Source of the DNA: Pempheris klunzingeri
Lineage: Eukaryota; Chordata; Actinopteri; Acropomatiformes; Pempheridae
Length of the DNA: 64,000 bases
Direction of reading: 5' to 3'
NCBI RefSeq assembly: GCF_042242105.1
Contig: NC_092035.1
Location: 2,558,083-2,622,082, forward strand
A program made the translations under genes and the position numbers. Shown here piece after piece: positions 47,100 through 58,128 of the stretch. Each line of letters opens with the position of its first letter. The first letter of the stretch is position 1. The notes beneath the pieces are model-generated. The model saw nothing but the letters and a program-made list of their open reading frames with translations, searched no databases and was not told where the DNA came from.

Positions 47100-48776
47100 T
47101 TGGCCGATCAACCGGATGAGCTTGCAGAAACACGGATCAACACGAGGGGATGAACAGCCGACCCTGGTTGGTTGGCGTAGAGTTGTTTTTTTTTTTTTCT
47201 TTCTTCCCATTTTTCTTTTTTCTTTTTTGGTTGTTGTTGTTCCTTTAAGTGCGGGCCGCCGCTCGCGTTCAGGAAACACCCTGCGCCCACCTCACCACAT
47301 CAGTTGATATCCACCTCATTTTGATATGTGTGCCTGAGGATTTTAACATTTTATCGGTCGAAACTCTGTAATCCCGAGCAAACGATTAAGGATACTACGA
47401 CGACAAATGGCGTCACAGAGTGGAAAGCGCTGACATGCTGGGGCAAACACTTTTATCATGTATTGTTTTTATATACATACACTCGCATAGGAGGGTGACC
47501 TGTTCTGCCTGGTTTTCTACGGAGAGAGAAGATCTGGCAGAGAAATTTCACAGAACTCTCAGTGCATTTTAGTGTAAAAAAAAAAAAAAACGAAAAGAAA
47601 AAAAAAGACGAGCACCTGGCTCTGGATACATTTGCTGTTTTCTCGTGTGCGTTTTTTTGAAGAAACGACTATCGTTCTGCCAATAAGCAACGGCTTTTGA
47701 ATGTTTATAGTGTAATGCTGCTGTACATAGTGTATTATGGACCCAGACAACTTGGTAATCAAGCTTATTTTAAAGGGGTGAGGGGGGAGGGGGGTCCATT
47801 TTCAAGCATTACGACGATAAAAACCATAAACCTCCTTCAACCAGGTATACCTCACTTCAGATGGACACAGTTTAAATTAGTCCCTCTCCCTGTTCACAGT
47901 CATAGCTCACACTTTCCACCACCTTGGCTCTTGACATCCAAACAATCTGCTGTCAGCCGTGACACTCATGGGTAATGTAGTCAGCAAAGCCTCGATATAC
48001 ATGGCCATACACAAGTGTTTCTCCCTTTTTCCTCCCCTTTCTCAGTCTCACGTTTAGTTTTGCTCCACTTTGGTTTTTGACTGAATAACAACTTTCTCCT
48101 TTTTGTTAGTTTAGTTTTTTTTTTTTTCTCTATGAGATTTTCTTCTGATAACGGGGGGAGAAAAAAAACGCATAACCCCACGATGAAGTTGTCGTTTAAA
48201 GTGATTTTTCCGTTTTGGTTTGCCGTGTCAACTGTCAACGGTGTTATAATATCTATCGCTGACAAGCCTAATTTTGGCCGTGAGATCTGGATATACAGTA
48301 TATGTATTTATATCTCTCTGGATTAGCGCTGGGTACCGACAAATGATACCTTGGATGTTTGGTGTCAGCACCAAATCAAGAGGTATTTAAAAAAGCTTCA
48401 ATATTGTCAAACTCTTCGAGCATTTTCTTCTTCTTATCATTTTTTGAGATCAGTCACGAGCGGTCTGATTCTCTTCAGATTAACAACATGGATCATCCGA
48501 CAGGTAGAGGCATCAGATTTGAAGTGCAGTTCTGAGGAGGAGTCCAGGGGTACCCAGCCCTACTTTGGAGTTATACCTGTATTTAGCTGAGCCAGCTTGC
48601 TTTTGATTTGATTGCAGACATCTTTTTTGGATTACTATCAAGAGTTTCTGCTCTCTTTTGATACACCTCAGGAATCTTTGCTACTCACCACCTCCTCACA
48701 TCCTCCACCTCTTCCTCCTCATCCTCACCTGTCTCGGACTGGAATACCTCCTCTCTGCTGATTCTTTACGCTTCCT

Positions 48777-48797
48777 GTCTCTCTCTCTCTCTCTCTC
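48777..48797 (+). repeat. (CT)n repeat
   Basis: A pure CT run in the probable acvr2a 3' UTR. Confidence 0.93.
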
Positions 48798-49820
48798 CTG
48801 CCTCATCTCTACTTCTAAGGGTTTAGCCGTGCCGTCATGCCCAAACACAGTGTCTCCACTGTCTTTAAGTCCAGTCTAAATTTAATCTCAACACTAATCC
48901 CTGACGGTTATTTTGTGAGCTTTCTTCTGTCTCTAGAACCTGGTTGAACCTTGCCCTTCGCTGTCCAGGTGTTTATTTTAGTCCTAAGTGAGCAGAAAGA
49001 GTCTAAATCTGCTCAGTTAGTTGGTGAGTATTTATAGAACCAAACATCTGGTCTGGCCTTAAACCTCAGAGCAAGTTAGTTTGCCAGCGTTTCCACTTTT
49101 GTTAAGCCAAATGTTGCCCAAATATTACTCCACACGACTTATTTGCCCCATGTGTGCACGGTCTCGACAAGTAAGCCAAATAAGCTCGAACTCTGACTCT
49201 GTCCAACTAGATTTTCAGATTTAGTTTCCCTGTGTTGATGCTGTTTTGTAAGGAGACGGTGCTGGACGGACACGTTAAGAGACTGAACACAGAATAAGTA
49301 GTTGATTTAAAAAATAAATAAATAAAAAGAAAAAAAAAGAAACGTCCTTTAGGGTGTAGTTTCATGTTCCTCACGCAGGGCTGAACTCGATGTCCTGCTG
49401 ACACTAACCAAACGATCGCACGGCTAACTGCAGTTAGACGAGTTGAGACGAGGAATCTCTCTTTCTCTCTTTCATCCTGGTGCCATTTCTACGTATCCAT
49501 ATTAGTTACTCTTGTAGATGTCAGGCAAAACGGATGTATCTGTCATTGTTGTGATTGCAGCAATGACATTTTTTGAGTCTTTATTTCCTCTGAGGGACAT
49601 TGAACACTGGTGCCGGCAGACCTGCAGTCTCTCCTCAAGCTTTGGGCCGGTTTCACAGGACACAGTTTAAAATCAAGCATTTTTAAGTCAAGTTTTGTGG
49701 TTGGAAATACGTAAAATCATGAAAAAGCTTCTTTTTACCAAACCATTTCACATTCAGGGCAATACATGATTATGCTTTCTTTATAACATTTTAAGCTAAA
49801 CAGTACTGCAGTGCTTCAGG

Positions 49821-49851
49821 AAATAATAATATTAATAATAATATTAATAAA
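49821..49851 (+). repeat. (AAT)n-rich stretch containing a polyadenylation signal
   Basis: Imperfect AAT units end in AATAAAGG (49846-49853), a candidate proximal poly(A) signal. Confidence 0.8.
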
Positions 49852-50871
49852 GGAAATGTAAAACACTAAAGAAATGAAATTGATTAGTGATTATTTCAGG
49901 ACAGGGGAGTCAAAGTAAATCCTCAGTCTATAATTCAGCACTTATACAAACCCCAACTATTCTACAACGGCACATTTGTCTTTACAGGGACAAACCAGCT
50001 TAATATTTACACTTAAGCTGACCAACAAAGGACTATTTCCCAACAAGTAACAAAGAAATAGAAGTTCAGAACTAAAAAAAAGTTCCTTGAAGGTGTTTGT
50101 GTTGGTTTTCCCGCTACACTTTTAAAACGGCGAAGATCAGGTGAATCAGGAGGAAGTGACAGTAGACGTATGACAAGTTTGAAATATAATTTCAGCACAT
50201 AAGACTACTGCAACAACACTGTAAACCTGAAGGAAGTTGAAGCCATCGTCTTATTTACTTATTGTAGCACGAGTACGATATTTGAATCAATATCGCTTCC
50301 TTTTGCTGCTGCTGTTTTTCAATTAACTACTATTCAAAAACAGCCATTGTTTAAAGCCCTCATGAAGCTTAAGCAGTCAGGGACGATCAGTACTGCAGAC
50401 CCCAGCAGCCCTTCAATAATTACTACCTCACTCGCAGGGATTTCTTTGGGGTAGAAAGTGTGGCAAACAAACCAAAACTGTAACCAGGTTCCTCCAGTAG
50501 AAAAAAAGATTATATTCCCAGGTTCTTCAAAAAGTTCTTGGGGATTAGTTCCAGTTTGGAGGATCGTTTCTCTTTGTAAATTTCTTCCCATGAGTTTGAG
50601 ATGAACGACAGAAGCAAAATAAGGCTTAAAAGAAGTTTTAAAAAAAAAATGTTTTGCCTCATTCTGTGAAAATTTTACCATAACAGTACTGTAAAGATGG
50701 AACAACAGCAGAAGGCTTCCTGTTAAATGAAACGATACGCTGAGAGGAGGTAAAAGTGTGTGACCTTCTTTTTTGTCCCCAAGTTTGTGTCCTCAAACTT
50801 GCTCACCAGTATTTCAGCAGCCAAGTAGACTTTAAGAACAGCCTCCAAACGTTGGTTGGTTACCTGCCAAA

Positions 50872-50904
50872 GTGGCTGGTAGACTAGACAAACCTATCAG
50901 CCAC
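50872..50904 (+). repeat. Hairpin in the acvr2a 3' UTR
   Basis: GTGGCTGGTAG (50872-50882) can pair with CTATCAGCCAC (50894-50904): 11 bp including one G-T pair, with an 11 nt loop. It starts inside the 27 nt word shared with intron 1. Confidence 0.6.
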
Positions 50905-53336
50905 AGCAAAAACAAAAAAAGAAAAGACTAAACACGTGCCAGCGCTTGGTTGGCGGCCACATCCCAGTACTGTAGGTAGACGGTGAAACATATTCAGTGT
51001 TCGACAGCTTGAGTCTAAACTGCGCTTGAGAAACCGACCCAAACCTACAAATACCATTCAGGGATTCAGTACTATGCTTTTCTAAGTTCTCGCGAGTTAT
51101 ATGCAACCAGTGCCGCCAACTACCCTACACTTCTGTAGGATCAGCTGCAGGAGTGACTTTCAATATACACACACACAAATAACTTGTAGCATTTTAATTT
51201 TTTTTTTAAATCCGTGACCTTGCATATTGATATGTTGTATTTATTTTTTAATTTACAGGCCTGAGGTTTTGGGGATCAGAGCTCGGGTGCAACTCGGACT
51301 AAAGTTGTAAGAGTTGGCACGATTTATGGTTGTTGTTTGGGGAGGGGGGGGGTTTGCGGGTGGGTGTTTGGTTGTAATTCAGGAAATACTTTCATTAATT
51401 CAAAAAGAAAAGATATAAACTGTAACGTGCTTCTTTCTATTCAGTCTATGGACAAACGACCGAGAATGAATGTTCTTCAGACTCCTGGATTCCAGTATTG
51501 TGTGTACTTTGATGGATTGAGCCCGGCCCTGTGTAACTTTAGAGGGCTTTGCGTTTGGCTGGTTTCGTGTGATTGTGCCCTGTCACTGTAGAAACTAGTA
51601 AAACCGACGCACTCGGAGATCCATTCATACACCTCCTTTTAGGTTTTACCTGCTGAAGATGTGAACCGGTGCCTGCTCCAAGGGCAATGAACTAGCAGGC
51701 TTGACCATACAGGAAAGAAAAGATCAGCGAAGGCACGTTTTGTTCATTATGTGGTCGTTAATTGTAAAGCTCCCAAGCAGGATTTGACCCTTAAGAGCAC
51801 CAACGTCTGCATCTGGCCCTCCTGCACCTACAGTTCCAAGACAACACTCATGCATGGGCTCCTCAATCTCTAAGAGGAGTTTCAGTTCAGAATAAATTCC
51901 TGCCCCTATTTGTCTTGTTGTTTGTTAAGACAAATCACAGATGAGCAAATCCTCTTCGCTTCCCCTCAGGTCTTGACTATCTTAGCAAACCTACGGTCTA
52001 ACCTACGGTCTGAGCATTGTCGTTTGAAGGTGTATGAATGGGTTTTCTCAGCATGCAGGCTTTACCTTTTTCTATCTCAACTTCCTCCAGCCCAGCACCT
52101 CACATTGCTGTGCATATAAACTACCAGTGAAACATTTGTGTCTTGTTGCCCCCCACTATTTTAAGCAGTCTAGGATCTGTACAGACATGAGAACATAAAT
52201 ACCTGTATCAACTATATACTCTGAGCTGAATCTTTATAAGTGCGTGTTGAACTTCAGTGTTTCCTCTACATTCATTTATACTTTTCTTGTGTTTTGACTC
52301 GGCAGCGGGGTTTGGCCCGGCTGCGTAAAAATTGTCCTCCACTAAGCGAAAAGTAACTTTAAGTTGAGCTTCTGTGTAAGCTAAAAGCTAGAGGCTCATT
52401 GGAGTACTTTGTAAGGCATCCAAGAAAGCACTTAAGGGTCCCTCAGCAGAAAATAGATAACGAATGGCGAACGCTCAGACCAGGGCGTTCCCCAAGGAGC
52501 CTACTCGGGTCCCCTGGCAGATGAATTTTGAAGAATCCCAAAAGCTCTTTAAGAGCAGTTGCAATACTCCATATGTGATAATGCAATCACCCACTACAGG
52601 TATTTCATTCCAGCATCTCAATCTCCTGCTTTTTCCCACTGTTGGTAAGAATTTTAGAGGAAACATTGAACTCCAATGGCCTCGCCGCCAGGACTGTCTT
52701 GGCAGCAGGATATGTCTGGTTGCCAGGCCTGAAATTTCTACAAAAAAAAAACAAAAAACACTACAAGCATTTTTTTGACCCCACATTTTCTCGAGGCACT
52801 CGAGTCACAGCGCTGATCCAGGATCTGCCAACGTAGCCTGTGATGGTAATGATGCTCACAGGGTTTCTAGTTTTCAAGGCTGGAAGAAATCGATAAATCT
52901 GATCATCTTTGGTCATGAAGCTTCAGTGGGTTGTATAAATCTAAATCTAAAATGATGAAAATGTCTTGTTTCTTTACTCCTGATACATGTGACCGAGAAA
53001 TAAATGTGAAAATCGGACAAGAAACTAAGGTCTGGAATTTCAAACTGGAAAATGTGTAGAAGTACAACAGCAGCATCCCACTGGGTGTTATTGAGCAACA
53101 GTGAGTGTTTACCAGCTCCAGGGGTTCTCACCTGACCTCTGACCTCTGTGAAGGGACAAGGGGGAATTGGAGAAAAGAGAATTCCCTTTTGAAAAGTATT
53201 ATAGCATGAAAAACATACAGAAACCCTGGGTTCATTACCACAGAGGAGACAAAATTGATCCCTGATCAGCGCTGCGATTCTCGGCTACTATTAGCCGGCC
53301 ATGGTTTTTATCAGCTGAAGTGATCCACGTGATGTA

Positions 53337-53342
53337 AATAAA
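53337..53342 (+). terminator. acvr2a: Candidate distal acvr2a poly(A) signal
   Basis: AATAAA within GTAAATAAATGTG, followed within 40 nt by a GT/T-rich element. It is the last good plus-strand signal before the orc4 tail. Confidence 0.5.
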
Positions 53343-54447
53343 TGTGTTTTTAGATTGTGAATGCTGATGTTTTTCTTTTTCTGACTCGGTTTACTTCATT
53401 CCTCTTTATCCAACAACTGCAGGAAGACGTTAGAAGCCCGTTTATTTGGCAGGTTCCCTGAAAAAGAACTTCATTTAAGCCCCAGTAATTATTATTTGAA
53501 GCTTTGTTCATACGTGTTGGATTGCTTTCCTTGTAGGGTAAGTTATTTCACATGGAGCAACTTCATAAAACATAAAAGAATAGTTGAAATCAGCCTTTAG
53601 GGTAAAAAGTATTCAGATCAGCTAGAGTTTGAACTGTTGAAATGTTTAGATGTGACAGGATAGTATTCTGTAATCTACAGGTTTTAGTGCAGAACTCCTC
53701 CATTCAGGAAATATTATGAACGTTTATTTGATCCGGTTTCTGTTGAGGTCAGAAACCCTTTGTGCTAGAAAGCAAATATTTTAATGAAAAATACCAGCGT
53801 TTAAGATGTCATCGGCCTTCAGCTGGAGGTGTCCTTCAGCAAGACCATAAACATGTGTGAGGACAACTCAGGGAGAATTAAGTTATTGTAACAGAACATT
53901 TTTATTGTTGCATGCTTTTGAATGAAACTGAATCATCTTTGCAGGAGCGAGCGAGGACGAGCCAGAGCCTGTTTCCTGCATGCATGTCCAGTATGTACTG
54001 TCTTTTTTTCTGGCACTTCATGTAAAGAAATACAAACGTCAGTGTTATCCATCACGTCATGATCAAACAGAGATGCATCACAAACTTTCAGCCTGTTCTT
54101 CCCGTCCAGGCTGATGTTGGCTGCAGACTTTCACCACAAGATGGCAGCATTCAGCAGAGGGAGCGCCGACACCAGCCACCAATACAACTCCCAGCATTTG
54201 TTTTTATTTTGATAGATCATGTACAGACGGACAAAACTGAAAACATGTGATGGTTCATATGAAACATGAACTACATTCAACAGTCTGACATTACAGATGG
54301 TTTTAATTTTATTCCTCTTTTCAAAAACTAACTTTGTTCCTTGGTTCCTCCAGTCCAGTCCAGTCCAGTCTCTGCACAGCAGACTTCAAAAACTTCTTTC
54401 TTCTGGGTTATTTTCCTCGACAGAAACGTCCAAACGCATGCAGTGTC
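53343..54447 (-). other. orc4: Convergent intergenic gap and orc4 3' UTR
   Basis: The sequence just below the orc4 stop codon is its 3' UTR. Minus-strand AATAAA signals (TTTATT on plus) occur at 54308-54313, 54203-54208 and 53901-53906. A (CAGTC)4 repeat lies in it. The two genes' poly(A) signals are separated by only about 0.55-0.97 kb, or overlap if the orc4 transcript runs to TTTATT at 53451. Confidence 0.55.
54351..54370. repeat. (CAGTC)4 pentanucleotide repeat
   Basis: Four perfect CAGTC units in the orc4 3' UTR, about 80 bp from the stop codon. Confidence 0.95.
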
Positions 54448-54630
54448 CTAGCCAAACGCTGACATGGCCCACTGCTTGACATCAGTGGGGCATTGTGGGT
54501 ACTTCTGCAGGGCCTCCATGATCTGACTGTGGTCCAGCATGAGTCTCATGAGCTGGTACTCCCTCTGGATTTTGGCCGAGGAGCTGTCGACCGGCCGGAT
54601 CAGCTCCAGCTGCTGCAGGTGCTCGAAAGC
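54448..54630 (-). CDS. orc4: orc4 coding exon 13 (C-terminus and stop)
   Basis: Residues 375-434 and TAG, with [11 protein letters not shown] and Q-R-E-Y-Q-L-M, hallmark ORC4 winged-helix segments. The protein ends A-M-S-A-F-G, shorter than and different from the mammalian S-S-L-S-W-L end. Acceptor is GTCCTCAG|GCTTTC. Confidence 0.96.
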   Translation of the reverse strand, partial: AFEHLQQLELIRPVDSSSAKIQREYQLMRLMLDHSQIMEALQKYPQCPTDVKQWAMSAFG

Positions 54631-57600
54631 CTGAGGACGGACGAGAGGTCGAGTCAGGGAACAAATCAAAGTCACGTCTTAAAATTGGACTATTTTTATA
54701 TATAATTACAGACTATTTATCTGAGAACTTTCTTCCCATCATGGCTGCAGAGCCTCTGAAACAGCACATAAAACACCACAGGCCTCTGGATGCTTTAGAC
54801 AGACCTTCATGATGACAGGCTGGTCAAAGTTGTACATGGAGTTCGACTTCCTCTGCAGGAACTTCTTAAACTCTAAAAAAAAAAACCAGCAGAGACGTAG
54901 CAGAATCAGCTTATCTTATACACCAGCTTTTGTTGTTGCATTTTTAGCATCAGGGCTAAACTTTCATCTCCCTTGTTGATTCTTTTTGTTGTTTCTGTCA
55001 TTTGTACCTTCCTTTCTAAGCTCTTTGGGGTTCCTTTTAAACTGCACCTTTTTCCTGCTTTTAGTTTGTAGCTGCATGTTTCTAAGCACTAAAAAGTCAC
55101 AGTCAGTGTTCGTGTCATCATGCGGAGCCGTTTGAAGGTTGAACAGCTCTCCCGTGTCACTGAGGGTTGATATTTTTTCCCTCCCGTCTTTGAAATGTCA
55201 GCGCGTGTTGCTTTTCACAGCTCCTCCGGGTGTTTTTTTGATCTCCACTTCGTTTTCTGTCAAACCAAAAAAAAAAAAAACAAAGAGGTGAAGTACCCAG
55301 TCGTACCGTTGTGAACCATTTGGAGATTGAACGGCTCTCCTTCGTAGACGTCGTTTAGGTGTTTCATGGCGATGATGAGGCACAGCTCCAAGATGGACAG
55401 GCCTGGAGGGAGAACAGAAAACACACATATAGCACATGTGATCTTAACAGAGCGGATGAGAGGCGTTTCTCTTCTGTGTTTTCACCATGGAGCATATTAG
55501 CTTTGGCGTCGCCAAAACACAGCCTGCTGGCCTCCAGCAGGTCTGCAGGTTTGATGGCAGGTTTGGCTGCAGACACACGACTCAGACACCACATCTGGGG
55601 AATGAAGACACAGAGAAAACAATCACAGCTGATATTTTACATGCAGGACTAACAGCTTGCATTGAGCTTTTAACAGTTGGGCGTGTTGTACCAGCAGCAT
55701 GTGCATCGAACGGAAGTCTTTGCTTGAGCTGAAGTGTCTCTGTAAAACCTCCTCAACGGATTTGTCCTCACACAGAGTCTGAAAGAGGACGACAAACAAG
55801 AAGAAGAATGATCAGGCTCAGATCTGATTTACTCCCGTCTGATTTGAGATGTTTAGACTGAGCAGACGTCGCTCCCGTCGCTTCACCTTGATGCTGGCGT
55901 CCCACTCTTGTGCGAACGTGCTGTCAGGGAAGTCGTCCGGCAGGCTGAGCTGAGCTCGGACCTGCTCCAGGTACTGAGGGAACGTCAGGCTGCTCAGCAG
56001 GTGGATCTGACGGTGGGAAAACCGCGACTTTACCCGTTTCTCCAACAGCTCCAGAACATCCTGGACAGAAGTGAACCAACACAACAAATGTCACCTATTA
56101 AAAAACATGGAGGAGCCACCAGTGTCACGTTGGGATAATGGAGTGAAGCTCACCAGCCGGCAGGTGATGCCGACCACGGCGACGGGAGCCTGGGCCGACT
56201 GGGAGACGTCAAACAGGTTGTAGAGCAGAGTCTGGTTCTTATGGTGAGCGAACAGGTCGAACTCATCCAGGACAAACAGCACCGGGCGGCTGCTGCTGCG
56301 ATCACCTGGTGTGAAACCCAGAAAGCAAACAGGTGTCACACACACACACATAGAAAACACACACATACACGCTGGATTATCACTGATGAATATTCTAACC
56401 TCTCTTCAATGCCTCCAACAAGAAAGCCAGATTCTCTGCAAAACTTCCCTGAAATGAAACAGAACCTGGTTTTCAGAGCCGTTTTGTCGCATCAATTATA
56501 ACTGAACTGTCTTTCCAAATACTTACAAACACTTTGTCGCCCACAACGTTTTCCAGGTGGAGTTGCCGCGTTATTTCTTTGAGCGCTATTCTGTCATCAG
56601 TCTGCAGGAGACCTTCAGCAAACAGACGAGAAATACGTCATCATCTGCACGATTATCTGCACTGTTTCACATTTTTAATCATCATCATTATAAAAGTCAT
56701 AGAAGTTTATTTAAGTCATTTAAGTGTTTATTCTACGTCCTTAAATTGTGAATAAATCAAAAGAGGTTTGGTGAAGGGTGAGTACCATTGAGATGAACCT
56801 GTAGTAGGTCTGTCTGCACTTGTCTTTCCTCCAGCAGATCCCTCAACACACACTTGAGCAGCTGCAGACACAGAAGCACAAACACAGACAGCCTCAGACA
56901 GCAGAGCCCTCCCAGGATTTAAACACACGTCGACGCAATTCATCATCTTCTAAACCATTTTTTTACCCATAAGCCCATTTTAAGCATGTGCTCCGTCTGC
57001 AGAGGCTCACCATTGTCTTTCCTGCTCCCCTGGGACCGACGATTAGCACCGAGTTACTCTCCCCATGGACGGCTGTCCGCTTCAGCAGCTCCAGGAGGTG
57101 TCTGAAAGCACAGTGTTTTGACTACAATACCCATAATGCCAACATTCTTCCCGCTTTTCCCCACTTAGAGTAAAGTGCCTGCAGTAACAGCCCCATCTGA
57201 TGAGCGGAGATGATGAAATCCTCAGACAACAACACCTGGGATGCCCGTGTTGTGTTCAAGTCGGCTTGGAACTGGAGTTTTTCCAGTCTCCTAACTGGGA
57301 CAGTGCTGTCAGCCAGGTAACTGGGTCACTGAAACTCACACCGAGTCCCAGATTGTCTCTTTATCGCAGATGACAATCCTGCTACCGTTTCTATTTAAAA
57401 ATTCAAGGACTTTTCTTTGATTGTGTGACCGTAATATCATCTTGCTCCTTCTAACCACAACTCATCCCTCTATTAAGATGATTTAGTGTCATTTGATGTT
57501 ATTTCCAAACCATTTGAAACCAGTAAATCACCTAAATCTTTATCAAAACTCCAGCTGAAACAATTTATCAATGACAGAAAACTAATCTGGAGCCTTTTTG

Positions 57601-58110
57601 ATCATTTCAAATCTTTTATTCCAGTTCTCACATGTGAGGATTTGCTGCTTTTCTCTCTTTGATGTAACAGTTAAGTACTTCCCCTCTTTGTTTCACTATT
57701 GTGTGACATTTTATTGACCAAAGAATTAGCTGAGAAAACAACCAGCAGGTTAATTGATAAAGAAAGTAATCGTTAGTTGCAGCAGTGATCTAATTCCTCA
57801 GCAGGTAGAAATGAGCTTCTTCCCCCTTTTACAGCTCTAAAAATCCATTTTAGATCTAATTACACATCAACCTACTTGTGTTGAGCCTCCAGGCCCTGCG
57901 GCTTGTCAGGCAGCCGCTGGTGGCAAAGCCGCTCCCTTAAAATCTCCTGAACCTGAAAGGGAATGAAGACAGTCACGCAACAATACAAACTATAACACAC
58001 TTGCTCTTGTGCATGGGAATAACTGTGATGAACAGTATGAGAATAAGCAAAACCTGTGTGATGCATTCTCCAGCTGGTAAATGAGCATCCGTCATCTTCC
58101 TCTTACTCAT
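54448..58110 (-). CDS. orc4: Origin recognition complex subunit 4 (13 coding exons, whole gene span)
   Basis: AAA+ ATPase subunit of the nuclear six-subunit complex that binds origins and loads MCM helicase. Coding exons in transcript order: 58110-58054, 57952-57876, 57101-57011, 56861-56786, 56612-56527, 56448-56400, 56305-56154, 56060-55887, 55778-55692, 55594-55486, 55402-55307, 54872-54805 and 54630-54448. They total 1305 nt (434 aa; human 436 from memory), with GT..AG introns and an unbroken frame. Visible: Walker A G-P-R-G-A-G-K-T (67-74), Walker B V-L-D-E-F-D with D159/E160, Tyr174 (changed in a human Meier-Gorlin allele), R205/R209 at the arginine-finger positions that contact ORC1, and a C-terminal winged-helix region (about 320-434). 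Most divergent are the N-terminal 20 and last 5 residues. Confidence 0.97.
54805..54872 (-). CDS. orc4: orc4 coding exon 12
   Basis: Residues 352-374 (E-F-K-K-F-L-Q-R-K, then [10 protein letters not shown]). Acceptor is a T-run then AG|AGTTT; donor ATGAAG|GTCTGT. Confidence 0.95.
54873..55306 (-). other. orc4: orc4 intron between coding exons 11 and 12
   Basis: A 434 bp intron without coding signal or recognised repeat other than an A-run near the donor side. Confidence 0.85.
55307..55402 (-). CDS. orc4: orc4 coding exon 11
   Basis: Residues 320-351 ([17 protein letters not shown]), start of the winged-helix domain. Acceptor is CCTCCAG|GCCTG and donor AACG|GTACGA. Confidence 0.95.
55486..55594 (-). 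CDS. orc4: orc4 coding exon 10
   Basis: Residues 284-320 ([19 protein letters not shown]). Acceptor is CCCCAG|ATGTGG and donor CATG|GTGAAA. Confidence 0.95.
55692..55778 (-). CDS. orc4: orc4 coding exon 9
   Basis: Residues 255-283 ([24 protein letters not shown]). Acceptor is CTTTCAG|ACTCT and donor CTGCTG|GTACAA; both ends are phase 0. Confidence 0.95.
55887..56060 (-). CDS. orc4: orc4 coding exon 8 (arginine fingers)
   Basis: Residues 197-254. [12 protein letters not shown] contains R205 and R209, aligned by count with the human arginine fingers that complete the ORC1 ATP site. It ends D-A-S-I-K. Acceptor is CTGTCCAG|GATG and donor ATCAAG|GTGAAG. Confidence 0.96.
56154..56305 (-). CDS. 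orc4: orc4 coding exon 7 (Walker B)
   Basis: Residues 146-196: [17 protein letters not shown] (Walker B), Y174, then V-G-I-T-C-R-L (sensor 1 strand). Acceptor is CACCAG|GTGATC and donor CGGCTG|GTGAGC. Confidence 0.97.
56400..56448 (-). CDS. orc4: orc4 coding exon 6 (49 nt)
   Basis: Residues 130-145 plus one base: [16 protein letters not shown]. Acceptor is TTTCAG|GGAAG and donor AGAG|GTTAGA, a slightly weak donor. Too short for an ORF scan but clearly conserved with human ORC4. Confidence 0.95.
56527..56612 (-). CDS. orc4: orc4 coding exon 5
   Basis: Residues 101-129: G-L-L-Q then [11 protein letters not shown] and [10 protein letters not shown]. The acceptor must be the weak TTTGCTGAAG|GT to keep frame and the conserved G-L-L-Q; a better-looking CTCCTGCAG lies 11 nt inside the exon. 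Donor is TTT|GTAAGT. Confidence 0.93.
56786..56861 (-). CDS. orc4: orc4 coding exon 4
   Basis: Residues 76-101: [12 protein letters not shown] and L-L-Q-V-H-L-N-G. Acceptor is GTCTGCAG|CTGC and donor AATG|GTACTC. Confidence 0.95.
57011..57101 (-). CDS. orc4: orc4 coding exon 3 (Walker A)
   Basis: Residues 45-75, containing [19 protein letters not shown]. The Walker A P-loop spans G67-T74; A71 replaces the human Ser, from memory. Acceptor is CTTTCAG|ACACC and donor ACAATG|GTGAGC. Confidence 0.97.
57102..57875 (-). other. orc4: orc4 intron between coding exons 2 and 3
   Basis: A 774 bp intron mostly occupied by a MITE-like element (57530-57785). No coding signal. Confidence 0.85.
57530..57785. 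mobile_element. MITE-like element, second copy, in an orc4 intron
   Basis: The right end AATCGTTAGTTGCAGC is close to the terminus of the element at 25909-26172. The interior has TTTTTGATCATTTCAAATC, GATTTGCTGCTTTTC and GACATTTTATTGACCAAAG, the usual internal words of this teleost repeat. The left terminus is diverged and its boundary approximate. Confidence 0.65.
57876..57952 (-). CDS. orc4: orc4 coding exon 2
   Basis: Residues 20-45: [13 protein letters not shown], matching the ORC4 N-terminal helix. Acceptor is CCCTTTCAG|GTTC and donor CACAA|GTAGGT. Confidence 0.95.
58054..58110 (-). CDS. orc4: orc4 coding exon 1 (start codon)
   Basis: Residues 1-19 from the ATG at 58110: M-S-K-R-K then [15 protein letters not shown]-x-R-K fits the vertebrate start, so I prefer it to the internal Met at residue 6. 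Donor is CACACAG|GTTTTG. Upstream, either TTTTGCAG (58129) or TTTACAG (58123) can serve as acceptor, leaving a short stretch of 5' UTR on this exon. Confidence 0.9.
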
Positions 58111-58128
58111 GCTGCTGTGACTGTAAAC

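Larger units (their letters stand above)
47100..53360 (+). other. acvr2a: Probable acvr2a 3' UTR
   Basis: No coding signal between the acvr2a stop and the convergent gene. AATAAA signals in plausible context occur at 49846-49851, 51891-51896, 52999-53004 and 53337-53342. The last is followed by a GT/T-rich tract (TGTGTTTTTAG...ATGTTTTTC), the best downstream element of the four. If that site is used, the 3' UTR is about 6.2 kb. Poly-T, poly-A and CT runs are scattered through it. The true end needs transcript evidence. Confidence 0.55.
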
